A DNA stretch of 17,428 nucleotides from Thermoguttaceae bacterium (GCA_017549085.1 JAFYVO010000423.1:1-17428), one strand, 5' to 3'. Positions 1 through 6,648 are shown, numbered from the stretch's first letter. Notes: generated by a model from the sequence alone, not told the origin. Translations and numbers: made by a program.

Positions 1-75
1 GGGCGGGTTGATGTTTGGCGGTTTGAGGTTGGGCGGTTTGAGGTTGGGCGGTTTGAGGTTGGGCGGTTGGAGGTT
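1..75. repeat. 15-bp tandem repeat, five units
   Basis: Five head-to-tail copies of a 15-bp unit, GGGCGGTTTGAGGTT, run from the window edge. Units three and four (31-60) are identical; units one, two and five differ by one to three bases, and a truncated sixth begins at 76. As 15 is a multiple of three, an in-frame protein would carry a pentapeptide repeat (RFEVG or GGLRL on the plus strand). The GGLRL frame stops at 142-144, so this could be the tail of a gene that lies mostly outside the window. I see no independent support for coding and leave it as a repeat. The array may continue to the left. Confidence 0.85.
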
Positions 76-115
76 GGGCGGCGCGAACTGGAAGGAGAGA
101 AACGCAAGAAACGCG

Positions 116-143
116 AAAGCCCGCGCTTTGCAACGCGGGCTTT
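116..143 (-). terminator. Intrinsic terminator of the Ala/Pro/Glu-rich lipoprotein gene
   Basis: A perfect 10-bp inverted repeat (AAAGCCCGCG, 116-125, and CGCGGGCTTT, 134-143) encloses an 8-nt loop. It starts about 30 bp past the minus-strand stop codon at 173-175. Read on the minus strand, the stem ends in TTT and is followed by a T-rich but interrupted stretch. Confidence 0.7.
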
Positions 144-172
144 GATCGTTAGAATCGAATTAAAATCGAATC

Positions 173-394
173 TTACGCAGCCGGAGCTTCTTCAGCGGCC
201 GGAGCGGCTTCTTCAGCCGGGGCGGCTTCGGCGGCCGGAGCCGCTTCTTCAGCCGGGGCGGCGGTTTCTTCGGTCGCGGCGGCGGCCGGTTCGGCGGCTT
301 CTTCGGTCGCGGCCGGTTCGGCGGCCGGTTTGCAACCAAGGGACATGCAAGCGGCGCAAGCCGCGACGAGGGTAAGAGCAAAGAATTTCTTCAT
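173..394 (-). CDS. Small Ala/Pro/Glu-rich lipoprotein (hypothetical)
   Basis: A 73-residue predicted lipoprotein of unknown function. Residues 1-20 form a signal peptide: MKKFF, then a hydrophobic core, then S-L-G-C with Cys21 as the probable lipidated residue. Position -3 is Ser rather than the usual Leu, so the lipobox is acceptable but not ideal. After the Cys the protein is almost only Ala, Pro, Glu and Thr, in irregular 6-8 residue units such as EEAAPAAE. This predicts an extended, acidic, unstructured tail at the cell envelope. A minus-strand AAAAGG (403-408) lies 8 nt before the ATG. It has its own promoter (482-510) and terminator (116-143), so it is a single-gene unit. Short Ala-rich lipoproteins of this kind are common in planctomycete genomes. 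The opposite strand is also open but lacks these signals. Function is not predictable. Confidence 0.8.
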   Translation of the reverse strand: MKKFFALTLVAACAACMSLGCKPAAEPAATEEAAEPAAAATEETAAPAEEAAPAAEAAPAEEAAPAAEEAPAA

Positions 395-481
395 TTTTTT
401 TTCCTTTTAAGTTGTGTTAAACACATTCAAAGCCGCGTCTAAGCGCAAAACGCTTTCAAATCGCGCGTCTTTGTTGCTTTT

Positions 482-510
482 ATAATAATCCTATAGTTAC
501 GTTTTTTCAA
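482..510 (-). promoter_or_regulatory. Sigma70-type promoter of the small lipoprotein gene
   Basis: Read on the minus strand: -35 TTGAAA (505-510), a 17-bp spacer, -10 TATTAT (482-487). Each hexamer matches consensus at 5 of 6 positions. The predicted start near 475 gives a leader of about 80 nt. The site lies just downstream of the proposed znuB-like terminator (533-565), as expected for a separate transcription unit. Confidence 0.6.
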
Positions 511-532
511 GAGCTTAAACGCTATTTTGTTT

Positions 533-565
533 AAAAAAACGCATTTTTACATCGTCAAAAGCGTT
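533..565 (-). terminator. Probable terminator of the ZnuB-like permease gene
   Basis: On the minus strand, about 50 nt past the permease stop, AACGC-TTTT pairs with AAAA-GCGTT across an 8-nt loop, with a small bulge, and a run of seven T follows (533-539 on the plus strand is A7). The stem is AT-rich at the top, so it is weaker than the other terminators here, but position and T-tract fit. Confidence 0.55.
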
Positions 566-612
566 GTCGCCGTTTATTTTTACCTAAATTTCCTGGTTTA
601 AACGCGGCGCCG

Positions 613-1494
613 TTACTTTTTACCGAAAAGTAAAGAAATTCCGTAAAAAATGGCGACGACTAGAATAATGGTCGGCCCGGTTGAGAAATTCAGTAGGAAA
701 CTCAGCCAAATTCCGAGCCAAGAGCCGACGAAACAAATCGCGATCGACGCGATAATCGTCGTTCCGAGACGTTTGGTGAAGCGACCCGCCGTCGCCGCCG
801 GGAGGGTTAGGAGCGCGACGATCATCGCCATTCCGACGATGCGCAACATCAAAACGACCGCGATCGCCGCGAGCGTCAACAGGAGTCGGTTTTGAAAGTC
901 GACGTTGACCCCGCGTAGCTCGGCGTATTCTTCGTCGAAACAAACCGCTTCGAGCCGCTTAAAATCGCAAAAAACGACGAGAAGAATCGCCGCGCCGAGC
1001 GCCGTCGCCGTCCAAATATCGCTCCGCCCGATGAGGAGAACGTCGCCGAAAAGATAGGTCGAGACCGAAACGTACCCGTCGACGCGTTCGATGAAAAGGA
1101 GACCGAGCGCCATCCCGATCGCCCAAATCGCTCCGAGGAGCGTTTCTTCGCGTTCTTTGGCGCGCCGCCGAATCGCGTCGACGAGGAGCGCCGATAAAAC
1201 CGCGAATAGAAGCGCCGTCGGGATCGGGTTGACGAAAGAACTCCAACGTTCGCAAAGTTGGGGCGCGCGTTCCGGCGACGCGAAGCAAGCCGCCAACGCC
1301 AACGTACCCAGCGCGCCGGTCTTCAACGCTTGTTGGAACCAAAGACCGAAACCGATTCCGCCGAACGCGCAGTGAGAAATCGCTCCGGCAAGGTAACCGA
1401 TGCGACGAGCGACGACGAGCGCGCCGATAAGGCCGAACGTAACGCTCGAAATCGCGCTTAAAAGGTAAACGTTTTTTAAAAAATCGGGCGTCAT
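613..1494 (-). CDS. ABC-3 family zinc/manganese permease (ZnuB-like)
   Basis: Inner-membrane permease of a zinc or manganese ABC importer, 293 residues, slightly longer than the usual 260-280. Several hydrophobic helices cover nearly the whole chain. Family landmarks are present: ARRIGYLAGAISHCAFGG (29-46), the YLFGD segment (147-151), a D-x-E-x-A coupling region with a following Gly near 187-195, LPAATA (231-236) and STGPTI (271-276). The extra length is a loop around residues 60-92. The ATG at 1492-1494 is preceded directly by an in-frame TAA, so no earlier start is possible; no clear ribosome binding site is seen. The cognate ATPase (ZnuC) and binding protein (ZnuA) are not adjacent: GAPDH lies upstream and a lipoprotein downstream. 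Zinc versus manganese cannot be decided from the permease. An imperfect double palindrome lies about 150-200 bp upstream (1648-1698). Confidence 0.9.
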   Translation of the reverse strand: MTPDFLKNVYLLSAISSVTFGLIGALVVARRIGYLAGAISHCAFGGIGFGLWFQQALKTGALGTLALAACFASPERAPQLCERWSSFVNPIPTALLFAVLSALLVDAIRRRAKEREETLLGAIWAIGMALGLLFIERVDGYVSVSTYLFGDVLLIGRSDIWTATALGAAILLVVFCDFKRLEAVCFDEEYAELRGVNVDFQNRLLLTLAAIAVVLMLRIVGMAMIVALLTLPAATAGRFTKRLGTTIIASIAICFVGSWLGIWLSFLLNFSTGPTIILVVAIFYGISLLFGKK

Positions 1495-1647
1495 TTAACA
1501 ATGCGTCGATCGCGTCGACGTTCCAACGTTGAAAATAAGGAAGCGCAAGGAAAAAGAACGCGTAAAACGAAAAACGGGAGCCAAAATCGCGACCGCGCAA
1601 GCGTTTCGCAACTTCGACTCCCGATTCAAGTTTCGGCGCAAAGCCGA

Positions 1648-1698
1648 CGTTTAAGCGTCGCGCTTAGGGAGACGACTCCGCATAGCGACGCTTAAACG
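1648..1698. repeat. 14-bp perfect inverted repeat between GAPDH and the ZnuB-like gene
   Basis: CGTTTAAGCGTCGC (1648-1661) is repeated in inverse at 1685-1698, with a 23-nt centre that holds a small GGAG/CTCC stem. It begins about 28 bp past the GAPDH stop, so it could end GAPDH transcription, but no T-tract follows on either strand. Each arm is also a near-palindrome around TTAA (CGTTTAAGCG), which could instead suit a pair of protein binding sites upstream of the permease. Terminator versus operator is unresolved. Confidence 0.6.
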
Positions 1699-1725
1699 CT
1701 GAATTTAAGGTCGTAAAACCTCAAA

Positions 1726-2748
1726 TTACATGTTGCCGAGCTTGTAGATGAGGTCGGCGGCGCGGGTGCTGTAACCCATTTCGTTGTCGTACCAGGACAA
1801 GATTTTGACCATGTTGTCGCCGATGACCATCGTCCATTCCGGAACGAAGATCGAGCTGTAGGTTTGACCAACGACGTCGGCGAGGACGATCGGATCTTCG
1901 CAGTAGTCCAAAACGCCTTGCATTTGTTCCGAAGCGGCGGCGGCTTTGACGGCGGCGTTGACGGCTTCGACGGTGACCGGTTTGGCGGTTTCGCAGACGA
2001 GGTCGACGATGGAGCCGGTCGGGGTCGGGACGCGGAGGGAGATACCGGTCAGTTTGCCGTTGACTTCCGGAATGACGAGACCGACGGCTTTCGCGGCGCC
2101 GGTGGTCGTCGGGATGATGTTGACGCCCGCGGCGCGACCGCGGTAGATGTTTTTGTACGGTTTGTCAAGGGTGACTTGGTCGTTCGTGTAGGAGTGGACC
2201 GTGGTCATCAAACCTTTGACGATGCCGAAGTTGTCGTTGAGGACTTTGGCGACCGGCGCGAGGCAGTTGGTCGTGCAGGAAGCGTTCGAAACGTATTTGT
2301 GTTCCGGCTTCAGTTTGTCGTCGTTGACGCCGAGAACGCAGGTGAAGAATTCGTCGCCAGCGCCTTTCGCCGGAGCGGAAATGACGACTTTGCGAGCGTT
2401 GTGGCTGTCGTAACCTTCTTTGCCGTCGGCGGCCGGGTTGGTGAAGAAGCCGGTGCTTTCGAGGACGACGTCGGCGCCGAATTCAGCCCACGGAATGAGG
2501 GACGGTTGTTTTTCGGCCGAAACCGGAATCTTTTTGCCGTTGACGATGAGGTTCTTTTCATCGTATTCGACCGTGCCGTCAAAACGACCTTGCGAGGAGT
2601 CGTATTTGAGAAGGATGGCGAGGGTTTTCGTGTCGGTCAAGTCGTTGATACCGACGACGTTGTACTTTTCCGGAGCCTTCATCATTTGACGGAAGACGAT
2701 ACGACCGATACGACCGAAACCATTAATACCAACGTTGACAGCAGCCAC
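1726..2748 (-). CDS. gap: Type I glyceraldehyde-3-phosphate dehydrogenase
   Basis: Cytoplasmic glycolytic enzyme that converts glyceraldehyde 3-phosphate, NAD+ and phosphate to 1,3-bisphosphoglycerate; active as a tetramer. At 340 residues it is of normal length. The N-terminal Rossmann fold starts with [12 protein letters not shown] (5-16). The catalytic loop [12 protein letters not shown] (154-165) carries the active Cys158, and His185 in TVHSYTNDQ is the base. The C-terminal part has the usual WYDNEMGYS (319-327). Asp36 after the second strand suits NAD rather than NADP. The start is GTG (2746-2748), chosen because AAGGAG lies 7 nt before it and [10 protein letters not shown] is the normal N-terminus. 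A promoter at 2941-2968 implies a leader near 185 nt. Neighbours are unrelated in function; other glycolytic genes are absent. The long open frame on the opposite strand is a shadow. Confidence 0.98.
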   Translation of the reverse strand: MAAVNVGINGFGRIGRIVFRQMMKAPEKYNVVGINDLTDTKTLAILLKYDSSQGRFDGTVEYDEKNLIVNGKKIPVSAEKQPSLIPWAEFGADVVLESTGFFTNPAADGKEGYDSHNARKVVISAPAKGAGDEFFTCVLGVNDDKLKPEHKYVSNASCTTNCLAPVAKVLNDNFGIVKGLMTTVHSYTNDQVTLDKPYKNIYRGRAAGVNIIPTTTGAAKAVGLVIPEVNGKLTGISLRVPTPTGSIVDLVCETAKPVTVEAVNAAVKAAAASEQMQGVLDYCEDPIVLADVVGQTYSSIFVPEWTMVIGDNMVKILSWYDNEMGYSTRAADLIYKLGNM

Positions 2749-2940
2749 TGTAAATCTCCTTTGAGCGCTAAACTACCGTTTGAAAATCTTCCAAAATCGC
2801 GGGAAAAAACGACAAACGTCGGCGCCGCGTCGGAAGAGCGGGTTATCGAGGAAGGCGCGCGACGATTCGATTTCAAAGCGAAACCGAGCGCGTCGACGAC
2901 CCCCGGGCGGACAACCGCTTCTCGATAAAATTTTATTCTA

Positions 2941-2968
2941 ATTATAAACCCTTCCGCGCGTTCTACAA
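2941..2968 (-). promoter_or_regulatory. Probable GAPDH promoter
   Basis: Minus strand: a perfect -10 TATAAT (2941-2946), 16-bp spacer, and a weak -35 TTGTAG (2963-2968), which keeps only the TTG. Transcription would begin near 2934. It lies in the AT-rich part of the gap between nif3 and GAPDH. Confidence 0.5.
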
Positions 2969-3116
2969 GCCCCCGACGCCCAACTTTGAAGGACAAAAAA
3001 CGTTTTTTTTGAAATTTTTTCTTTCTCTAAATTATCTATTTTGTGTATTTTATAATTGGTTGTCGAAAGCAGGGGCAACAGTTTGTCGCTTTGGCGCGCG
3101 ATAGTGGCGGGGAGCG

Positions 3117-3148
3117 AAAAAAGCCGCTCGACGGAAAGTCGGCGGCTT
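3117..3148 (-). terminator. Intrinsic terminator of the nif3-like gene
   Basis: AAGCCGC-T-CGAC (3121-3132) pairs with GTCG-GCGGCTT (3138-3148), one unpaired T and a 5-nt loop. On the minus strand the stem is followed by a run of six T (A6 at 3117-3122). It lies about 65 nt beyond the nif3 stop at 3213. Strong and typical. Confidence 0.85.
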
Positions 3149-3212
3149 GGCAAAACGGACGGCGGAGCGGAGCGCGTCCCCCCTATATATTAATAACGTC
3201 GGCGCGCGGGAC

Positions 3213-4094
3213 TCAAACGACGCGAATCGGGTCGCTCTCTTTGTCGCTTGCTTTGACGGAAAGTTCCGGGAATTTGCGAGCGATTCGGTCGGCGAGGATG
3301 CAGGCGGCGAAGCGTTCGGTCGCGTAATGCCCGGCGAGAATCAAGCCGAGTCCGCGAGCGCGAGCTTCAAGGCAGGCGTGAAAGCGCGCTTCGCCGAGGA
3401 GGAGCGCGTCGGCGCCCGCGTCGGCGGCGGTTCCGACAAAATCGTCCGCCGCGCCGCAACCGATCGCGACTTTGCGAATCGTTTTTTGGGCGTCGCCGAC
3501 CGCCAAAAGCGCCGGGATTTGCAGCATATCCTTGACTTGCTCGATCAGCGCGGCGAAGGTCGTCGGCTTTTCGCAGCGTCCGATTCGACCGGTTCCGAGA
3601 AGGGGCGCGTCGGCGTTCGATTTCGCGCCTTTCGCCGGGAAGTCTTGCGCGACGAGATCGGCGACGCTCGGTTCGAGCCCGTCGAGCGCGTCCCGCGACG
3701 CCGGAGTCGTTCCGGGGATCAGGGGGCGAACGTCGAGGAGGTCGAGACCCGCCGCAAGTTGGCGGTTGACGCCGAAAAACGCCGAGTCGTGCGCGGTGTG
3801 CGGGCTGTAAACGGCGATTTTGGCGCCCATCAGCTTCGAGAGGATTTCGCCGTCGGTCGTGTCGAACGTCCAACGTTTCGCGGCGCGGAACGGGAACGGG
3901 TGGTGCGAAACGACGCAGTCGACCCCGGTCGCGACCGCTTCGTCGACGACGGCGCGGTCGATCGTCAAGCAGGTCAGGACGCGCTTGATTTCGCGGCGAC
4001 GGTCGCCGACAAGGAGGCCGACGTTGTCCCAACTTTCGGCGAGTTCGAGCGGAAAAATTTTCTCCAAAAATTCGACCAACGTTTGCAACTTCAT
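3213..4094 (-). CDS. Nif3/YbgI family dinuclear metal centre protein
   Basis: Member of the Nif3-like family (DUF34, often annotated GTP cyclohydrolase 1 type 2), a conserved cytoplasmic protein that forms toroidal hexamers with a two-metal site; its cellular role is still debated. The 293-residue chain has SWDNVGLLVG (21-30), the SHHP metal motif (63-66), a second ligand region THAHD (100-104, Asp103) and GHYATE near the C-terminus (His256, Glu260), which together supply the usual ligands. Length is slightly above the short YbgI form (about 250) and lacks the long inserted domain of some Gram-positive members. The ATG is preceded by AAGGAG with a 6-7 nt gap. It has its own promoter (4179-4207) and terminator (3117-3148). 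The 'GTP cyclohydrolase' label should not be taken as proof of activity. Confidence 0.93.
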   Translation of the reverse strand: MKLQTLVEFLEKIFPLELAESWDNVGLLVGDRRREIKRVLTCLTIDRAVVDEAVATGVDCVVSHHPFPFRAAKRWTFDTTDGEILSKLMGAKIAVYSPHTAHDSAFFGVNRQLAAGLDLLDVRPLIPGTTPASRDALDGLEPSVADLVAQDFPAKGAKSNADAPLLGTGRIGRCEKPTTFAALIEQVKDMLQIPALLAVGDAQKTIRKVAIGCGAADDFVGTAADAGADALLLGEARFHACLEARARGLGLILAGHYATERFAACILADRIARKFPELSVKASDKESDPIRVV

Positions 4095-4178
4095 AAACGC
4101 TCCTTAGCGACGGGACGTTAAAATAGGGGAAACGGTGAAAATGGGACGCCGACGCAAGTCGAACCGCCGTCCCCCTTT

Positions 4179-4207
4179 ATTTTAAGCGAAACGCTTCCGG
4201 TTGACAA
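4179..4207 (-). promoter_or_regulatory. nif3 promoter, -35 shared with the divergent promoter
   Basis: Minus strand: -35 TTGTCA (4202-4207), a 17-bp spacer, -10 TAAAAT (4179-4184); each hexamer matches 5 of 6. Start near 4172, leader about 78 nt. The transcript would begin with a hairpin built on GGGACG/CGTCCC (4168-4173 and 4143-4148). Confidence 0.65.
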
Positions 4208-4229
4208 GCCGCCGCGCCCTTATTATAAT
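4201..4229 (+). promoter_or_regulatory. Perfect consensus sigma70 promoter for the 4329 gene
   Basis: TTGACA (4201-4206), exactly 17 bp, TATAAT (4224-4229): both hexamers and the spacing equal the bacterial consensus. Transcription would start near 4236 and give a leader of about 93 nt. The -35 overlaps the -35 of the nif3 promoter on the other strand by five bases. Confidence 0.85.
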
Positions 4230-4235
4230 GAACTT

Positions 4236-4309
4236 CGAACGAATCGCGGGAGCGTTCGGGCCGTTTTTGCCGCTTTTAAGGGGAAAAGTCCGCCGCGCCC
4301 GCTTTTTTT
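4236..4309 (+). promoter_or_regulatory. Structured leader of the 4329 gene, possible attenuator
   Basis: The predicted leader holds two competing stems. CGAACG (4236-4241) pairs with CGTTCG (4253-4258). Alternatively GCGGG-A-GCG (4246-4254) pairs with CGC-G-CCCGC (4294-4302) with one mismatch, and seven T follow at once (4303-4309). The second looks like an intrinsic terminator 20 nt before the start codon; the first uses part of its left arm. This is the outline of an attenuator, but no known ligand or leader peptide is recognised. Confidence 0.35.
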
Positions 4310-4328
4310 AACGAACGAAAGTTAGACG

Positions 4329-5441
4329 ATGCTAAAATTCCCTCGAACCGCGCTGGGGCGACTTTGTTGGGCGGCGTTCGCGCTTGTCGCGGCGACGGCG
4401 TTGTTGCGTCCGGCGGCCAAACCGGCGTTGCGCGACGGCGTCGTCGAGCGTTCGGCGGCGCGGTTGACGACCGACGGCGGCGAAATTTGGGGAAACGGCG
4501 GCGATTTTAACGACTTTGAGCGCGTTAAAACGGAGGATTGGGGCGCTTTCGGCGATTTTGAGAAAACGGGCGACCGTTGCGTCGTCGAGCGCTTGCGAGC
4601 CGATTTCGACGGTCGTCTTTGCGCCGGCGCGGTCGAATTTTGGTCGACGCGGCGTTCGGAACCGGGGGCGGACGGCGCGTTGCGGGCGGTCGCGGACGGT
4701 TGGGCGCGTTGGAACGTCGGGCCGGAGGGGACGGCGCAATTTCTCGCGACGTTGACCGCGACCGAGCGTTCGGCGTTCGAGCGTCGGCGGCGATCCGGAG
4801 CGGCGTTCGACTTCGCGGCGGAGCGCTTGGCGTCGGCGGAAGCGTCGAAGGAAGCGTCGACGACGTTGGCGGCGTTAAAATCGGAAGACGGGGAAGACGG
4901 CGCGGAGTTTGACGGCGGCGTCGACGCGGCGTTGGCGTTTTTGAGGACGCTCGACGGAGACGAAAGCGCGTTGGACGGCGATTTTGACGATATTAATAAA
5001 GAGAGCGGCGAAACCGGCGGCGAGGCGTTTCTTTGGGCGGCGGCGTTCGACGGCAACCCGTTGAACGCGGTAGGGGCGCTTGCGGCGTCGGACGTCGTCG
5101 CGCTCGAAGACGTTGCGGCGGTCGAGCGAGCGCGTCGGGCGTTCGCGGCGTCGGCGACGTTTTTTTTCTTGTCGACGTTCGGCGCGTTCGGCGGCGCTTT
5201 TCCGCGAACTTGGGCGTTTCTTGGGGGCGTCGGCGGCGAAAACCGCTTGGAACGCGAGTTTTGGCGACTTTTGGACGCGGCGTTCCGACGGCTCGGCGTC
5301 GCGGCGATTAAACTGAAAAAAATTCTTTATTTTGCGCGTCTTGCGCTTTTTAACGCGTTTCGACGGTTCAACGTCGAGGACGGAAACGCGAAACGAACGG
5401 CGCTCGCTTCTCTTTGCGCGTCGATTCGGCTTCTTATTTGA
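4329..5441 (+). CDS. Unrecognised membrane-associated protein
   Basis: A 370-residue protein I do not recognise. Residues 8-26 form a hydrophobic N-terminal helix after two basic residues, either a signal peptide or an anchor. Residues 30-265 are rich in Ala, Asp, Glu and Gly with scattered Trp (W54, W71, W105, W125, W128, W236). A second hydrophobic stretch covers about 269-300 (AASATFFFLSTFGAFGGAF), and the C-terminus (321-345) is basic and hydrophobic. One reading is a cytosolic or periplasmic domain tethered at both ends. Support for coding: a perfect consensus promoter at 4201-4229, codon choice matching its neighbours, and an unbroken frame of more than 1.1 kb. Against: a poor ribosome binding site, and long frames also open on the other strand in this GC-rich DNA. 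A structured leader precedes it. Confidence 0.7.
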   Translation: MLKFPRTALGRLCWAAFALVAATALLRPAAKPALRDGVVERSAARLTTDGGEIWGNGGDFNDFERVKTEDWGAFGDFEKTGDRCVVERLRADFDGRLCAGAVEFWSTRRSEPGADGALRAVADGWARWNVGPEGTAQFLATLTATERSAFERRRRSGAAFDFAAERLASAEASKEASTTLAALKSEDGEDGAEFDGGVDAALAFLRTLDGDESALDGDFDDINKESGETGGEAFLWAAAFDGNPLNAVGALAASDVVALEDVAAVERARRAFAASATFFFLSTFGAFGGAFPRTWAFLGGVGGENRLEREFWRLLDAAFRRLGVAAIKLKKILYFARLALFNAFRRFNVEDGNAKRTALASLCASIRLLI

Positions 5442-5575
5442 TACTTGCCCTAGGCGGCGGCGCGTCGACTTTTGTTGTCGTTTGAAATCTCGACAAAAGC
5501 GAAAGACTTTTGCGCGTCGGCGTTTGTGTTGCGAAAATAAAAAATAAGCGTCTAATAGATGTTTGGGTAAATAAA

Positions 5576-6640
5576 ATGAAGAATTGGAAAAATAAGAAAA
5601 AATGGGCGGTTTGCGGCGTTGGGGCAAACCGCGGCGAGGAAAACGGTTTTACGCTCGTCGAGTTGCTCGTCGTGATCGCGATTATCGGGATTTTGATCGG
5701 CCTGCTCCTTCCGGCGGTTCAGGCGGCCCGCGAGACGGCGCGGCGGATGCAATGCGCGAACAACGTCAAGCAATGGACGTTGGCTCTGGCGAACTATCAC
5801 GACGCGCTAAACGGTTTTCCGCAGTTTACTAGTTGGGGACGAAGCGCCGCCGACGGCAAGGTTTACGACACGGCGTTTTCGATTCAAGCGCGGATTTTGC
5901 CGTATATCGAGCAGGGCGCTTTTATGCTCGGCGTTAACTTCGGCGATTACGACAATTGGCGCGTCTATTGGCAAAAGACGAAGCTTAACGAAGCGATTAT
6001 TGAGAAGTTGGATTTCCCATGTTCGACGTTGGCGTGTCCGAGCGAAGACCAGCCGCGCGTCGCCAAGCAGCCGAATCACGACGACGTTTACGCTAACGGC
6101 AATAATTACGTCTTTTGCAGCGGAACGTCGACCGGCGACGGGAACAACCTCGACGGCGGACTCAACGACGGCGCGTTCGCTTGGCGACAAACGTCGTTTG
6201 CGTCGCTAACCGACGGAACTTCCCAAACGATGGTCGTTTCGGAGGCGCGTTTGCAGTTTGCGACGACGCCGACCGCGCCGGGCGACAACGATTGGGACCG
6301 CTTATATGTTTTGGGCGAGGGAACTTGCGCCGATTACGTCGAGCCCGATTTGGCGGCGATGAAGCCGTCGGCGACCGGTTCGCACCGCGGTTTCCCTTGG
6401 ATAACGGGGCGGCATTACGCGACCGGTTATTCGGCGTATTCCGTTCCGAACGCTCGGGTTCCGTCGGTTTGGTTGCGCGGCAAAGAACTGACGTTCGACG
6501 GCGCAAGCTCGAATCATCCGGGAATCGTCGTCGTCGGTTTCGCCGACGGTTCGGTTCGCAACGTCGCCGAAACGGTTTCGCTCGACGTTTGGCGGGCCGC
6601 GGCGACGCGTTCCGGGAGCGAAACGAACGTCGAACTTTGA
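5576..6640 (+). CDS. DUF1559 protein with type IV prepilin signal
   Basis: Pseudopilin-like surface or periplasmic protein of the DUF1559 family. I start it at the ATG at 5576 (354 residues): it leaves a short basic leader MKNWKNKKKW before the prepilin peptidase site ENG|FTLVELLVVIAIIGIL (cleavage after Gly24), followed by the helix that ends LLLPAVQAARETARR (43-57). An upstream in-frame extension to 5510 is possible but unlikely. The middle holds the family pattern NNVKQWTLALANYHDALNGFP (62-82). Near the C-terminus, H314 PGIVVVGFA D324 G325 is the H-x9-DG motif. These proteins are thought to be processed by PilD-type peptidase and linked to type II secretion-like systems, but the role is unknown. 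No strong ribosome binding site is visible. Stops 87 bp before the toroid protein. Confidence 0.95.
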   Translation: MKNWKNKKKWAVCGVGANRGEENGFTLVELLVVIAIIGILIGLLLPAVQAARETARRMQCANNVKQWTLALANYHDALNGFPQFTSWGRSAADGKVYDTAFSIQARILPYIEQGAFMLGVNFGDYDNWRVYWQKTKLNEAIIEKLDFPCSTLACPSEDQPRVAKQPNHDDVYANGNNYVFCSGTSTGDGNNLDGGLNDGAFAWRQTSFASLTDGTSQTMVVSEARLQFATTPTAPGDNDWDRLYVLGEGTCADYVEPDLAAMKPSATGSHRGFPWITGRHYATGYSAYSVPNARVPSVWLRGKELTFDGASSNHPGIVVVGFADGSVRNVAETVSLDVWRAAATRSGSETNVEL

Positions 6641-6642
6641 CG

Positions 6643-6648
6643 TATAAT
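6643..6648 (+). promoter_or_regulatory. Isolated -10-like hexamer before the toroid gene
   Basis: A perfect TATAAT lies 3 bp past the DUF1559 stop codon and 80 bp before the next start. No acceptable -35 is found 16-18 bp upstream. It may be a weak internal promoter or chance. Confidence 0.25.

Larger units (their letters stand above)
2749..3212 (-). other. Non-coding region: GAPDH leader and promoter, nif3 terminator
   Basis: No gene is supported in this stretch. From high to low coordinates it holds the nif3 terminator (3117-3148), an AT-rich segment (2990-3060), the GAPDH promoter (2941-2968) and a probable GAPDH leader of about 185 nt. Near its start the leader contains an 8-bp inverted repeat, TTATCGAG (2843-2850) and CTCGATAA (2921-2928), which could form a long-range stem. 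I recognise no known riboswitch or leader peptide. Confidence 0.6.

Noticed and set aside
1..75. CRISPR-like array
   Set aside because: The units are contiguous without spacers and only 15 bp long; no cas gene is present.
959..1600. Minus-strand frame overlapping the start of the ZnuB-like gene, with a hydrophobic N-terminus (FYAFFFLALPYF)
   Set aside because: I considered a frameshifted N-terminus of the permease or a separate upstream gene. The permease already has a complete N-terminus in its own frame, and the rest of this frame is an Arg-rich shadow.
1864..2928. 354-codon open frame on the plus strand opposite GAPDH
   Set aside because: It mirrors the strongly biased codons of gap; the encoded sequence is Asp/Val/Phe/Gly-rich without domains, and GAPDH on the other strand is certain.
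3147..4121. 324-codon plus-strand frame opposite the nif3-like gene
   Set aside because: It runs across the nif3 terminator and ribosome binding site, has no start signals, and its composition is a reflection of the real gene.
4143..4183. Hairpin GGGACG/CGTCCC followed by CCTTTATTTT, resembling a plus-strand terminator
   Set aside because: No plus-strand gene ends before it, and it overlaps the nif3 -10 and start region; it is more simply the 5' hairpin of the nif3 leader.
5442..5575. CTTTTG/CAAAAG inverted repeats between the unknown gene and the DUF1559 gene
   Set aside because: Several short pairings are possible but none gives a stable stem with a T-tract, and no good promoter is visible.
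4875..5627. Minus-strand frames across the unknown gene (also 4322-5056)
   Set aside because: They overlap each other, are Arg/Lys/Ser-rich, and lack promoters and ribosome binding sites; the plus-strand frame has a consensus promoter and neighbour-like codons.
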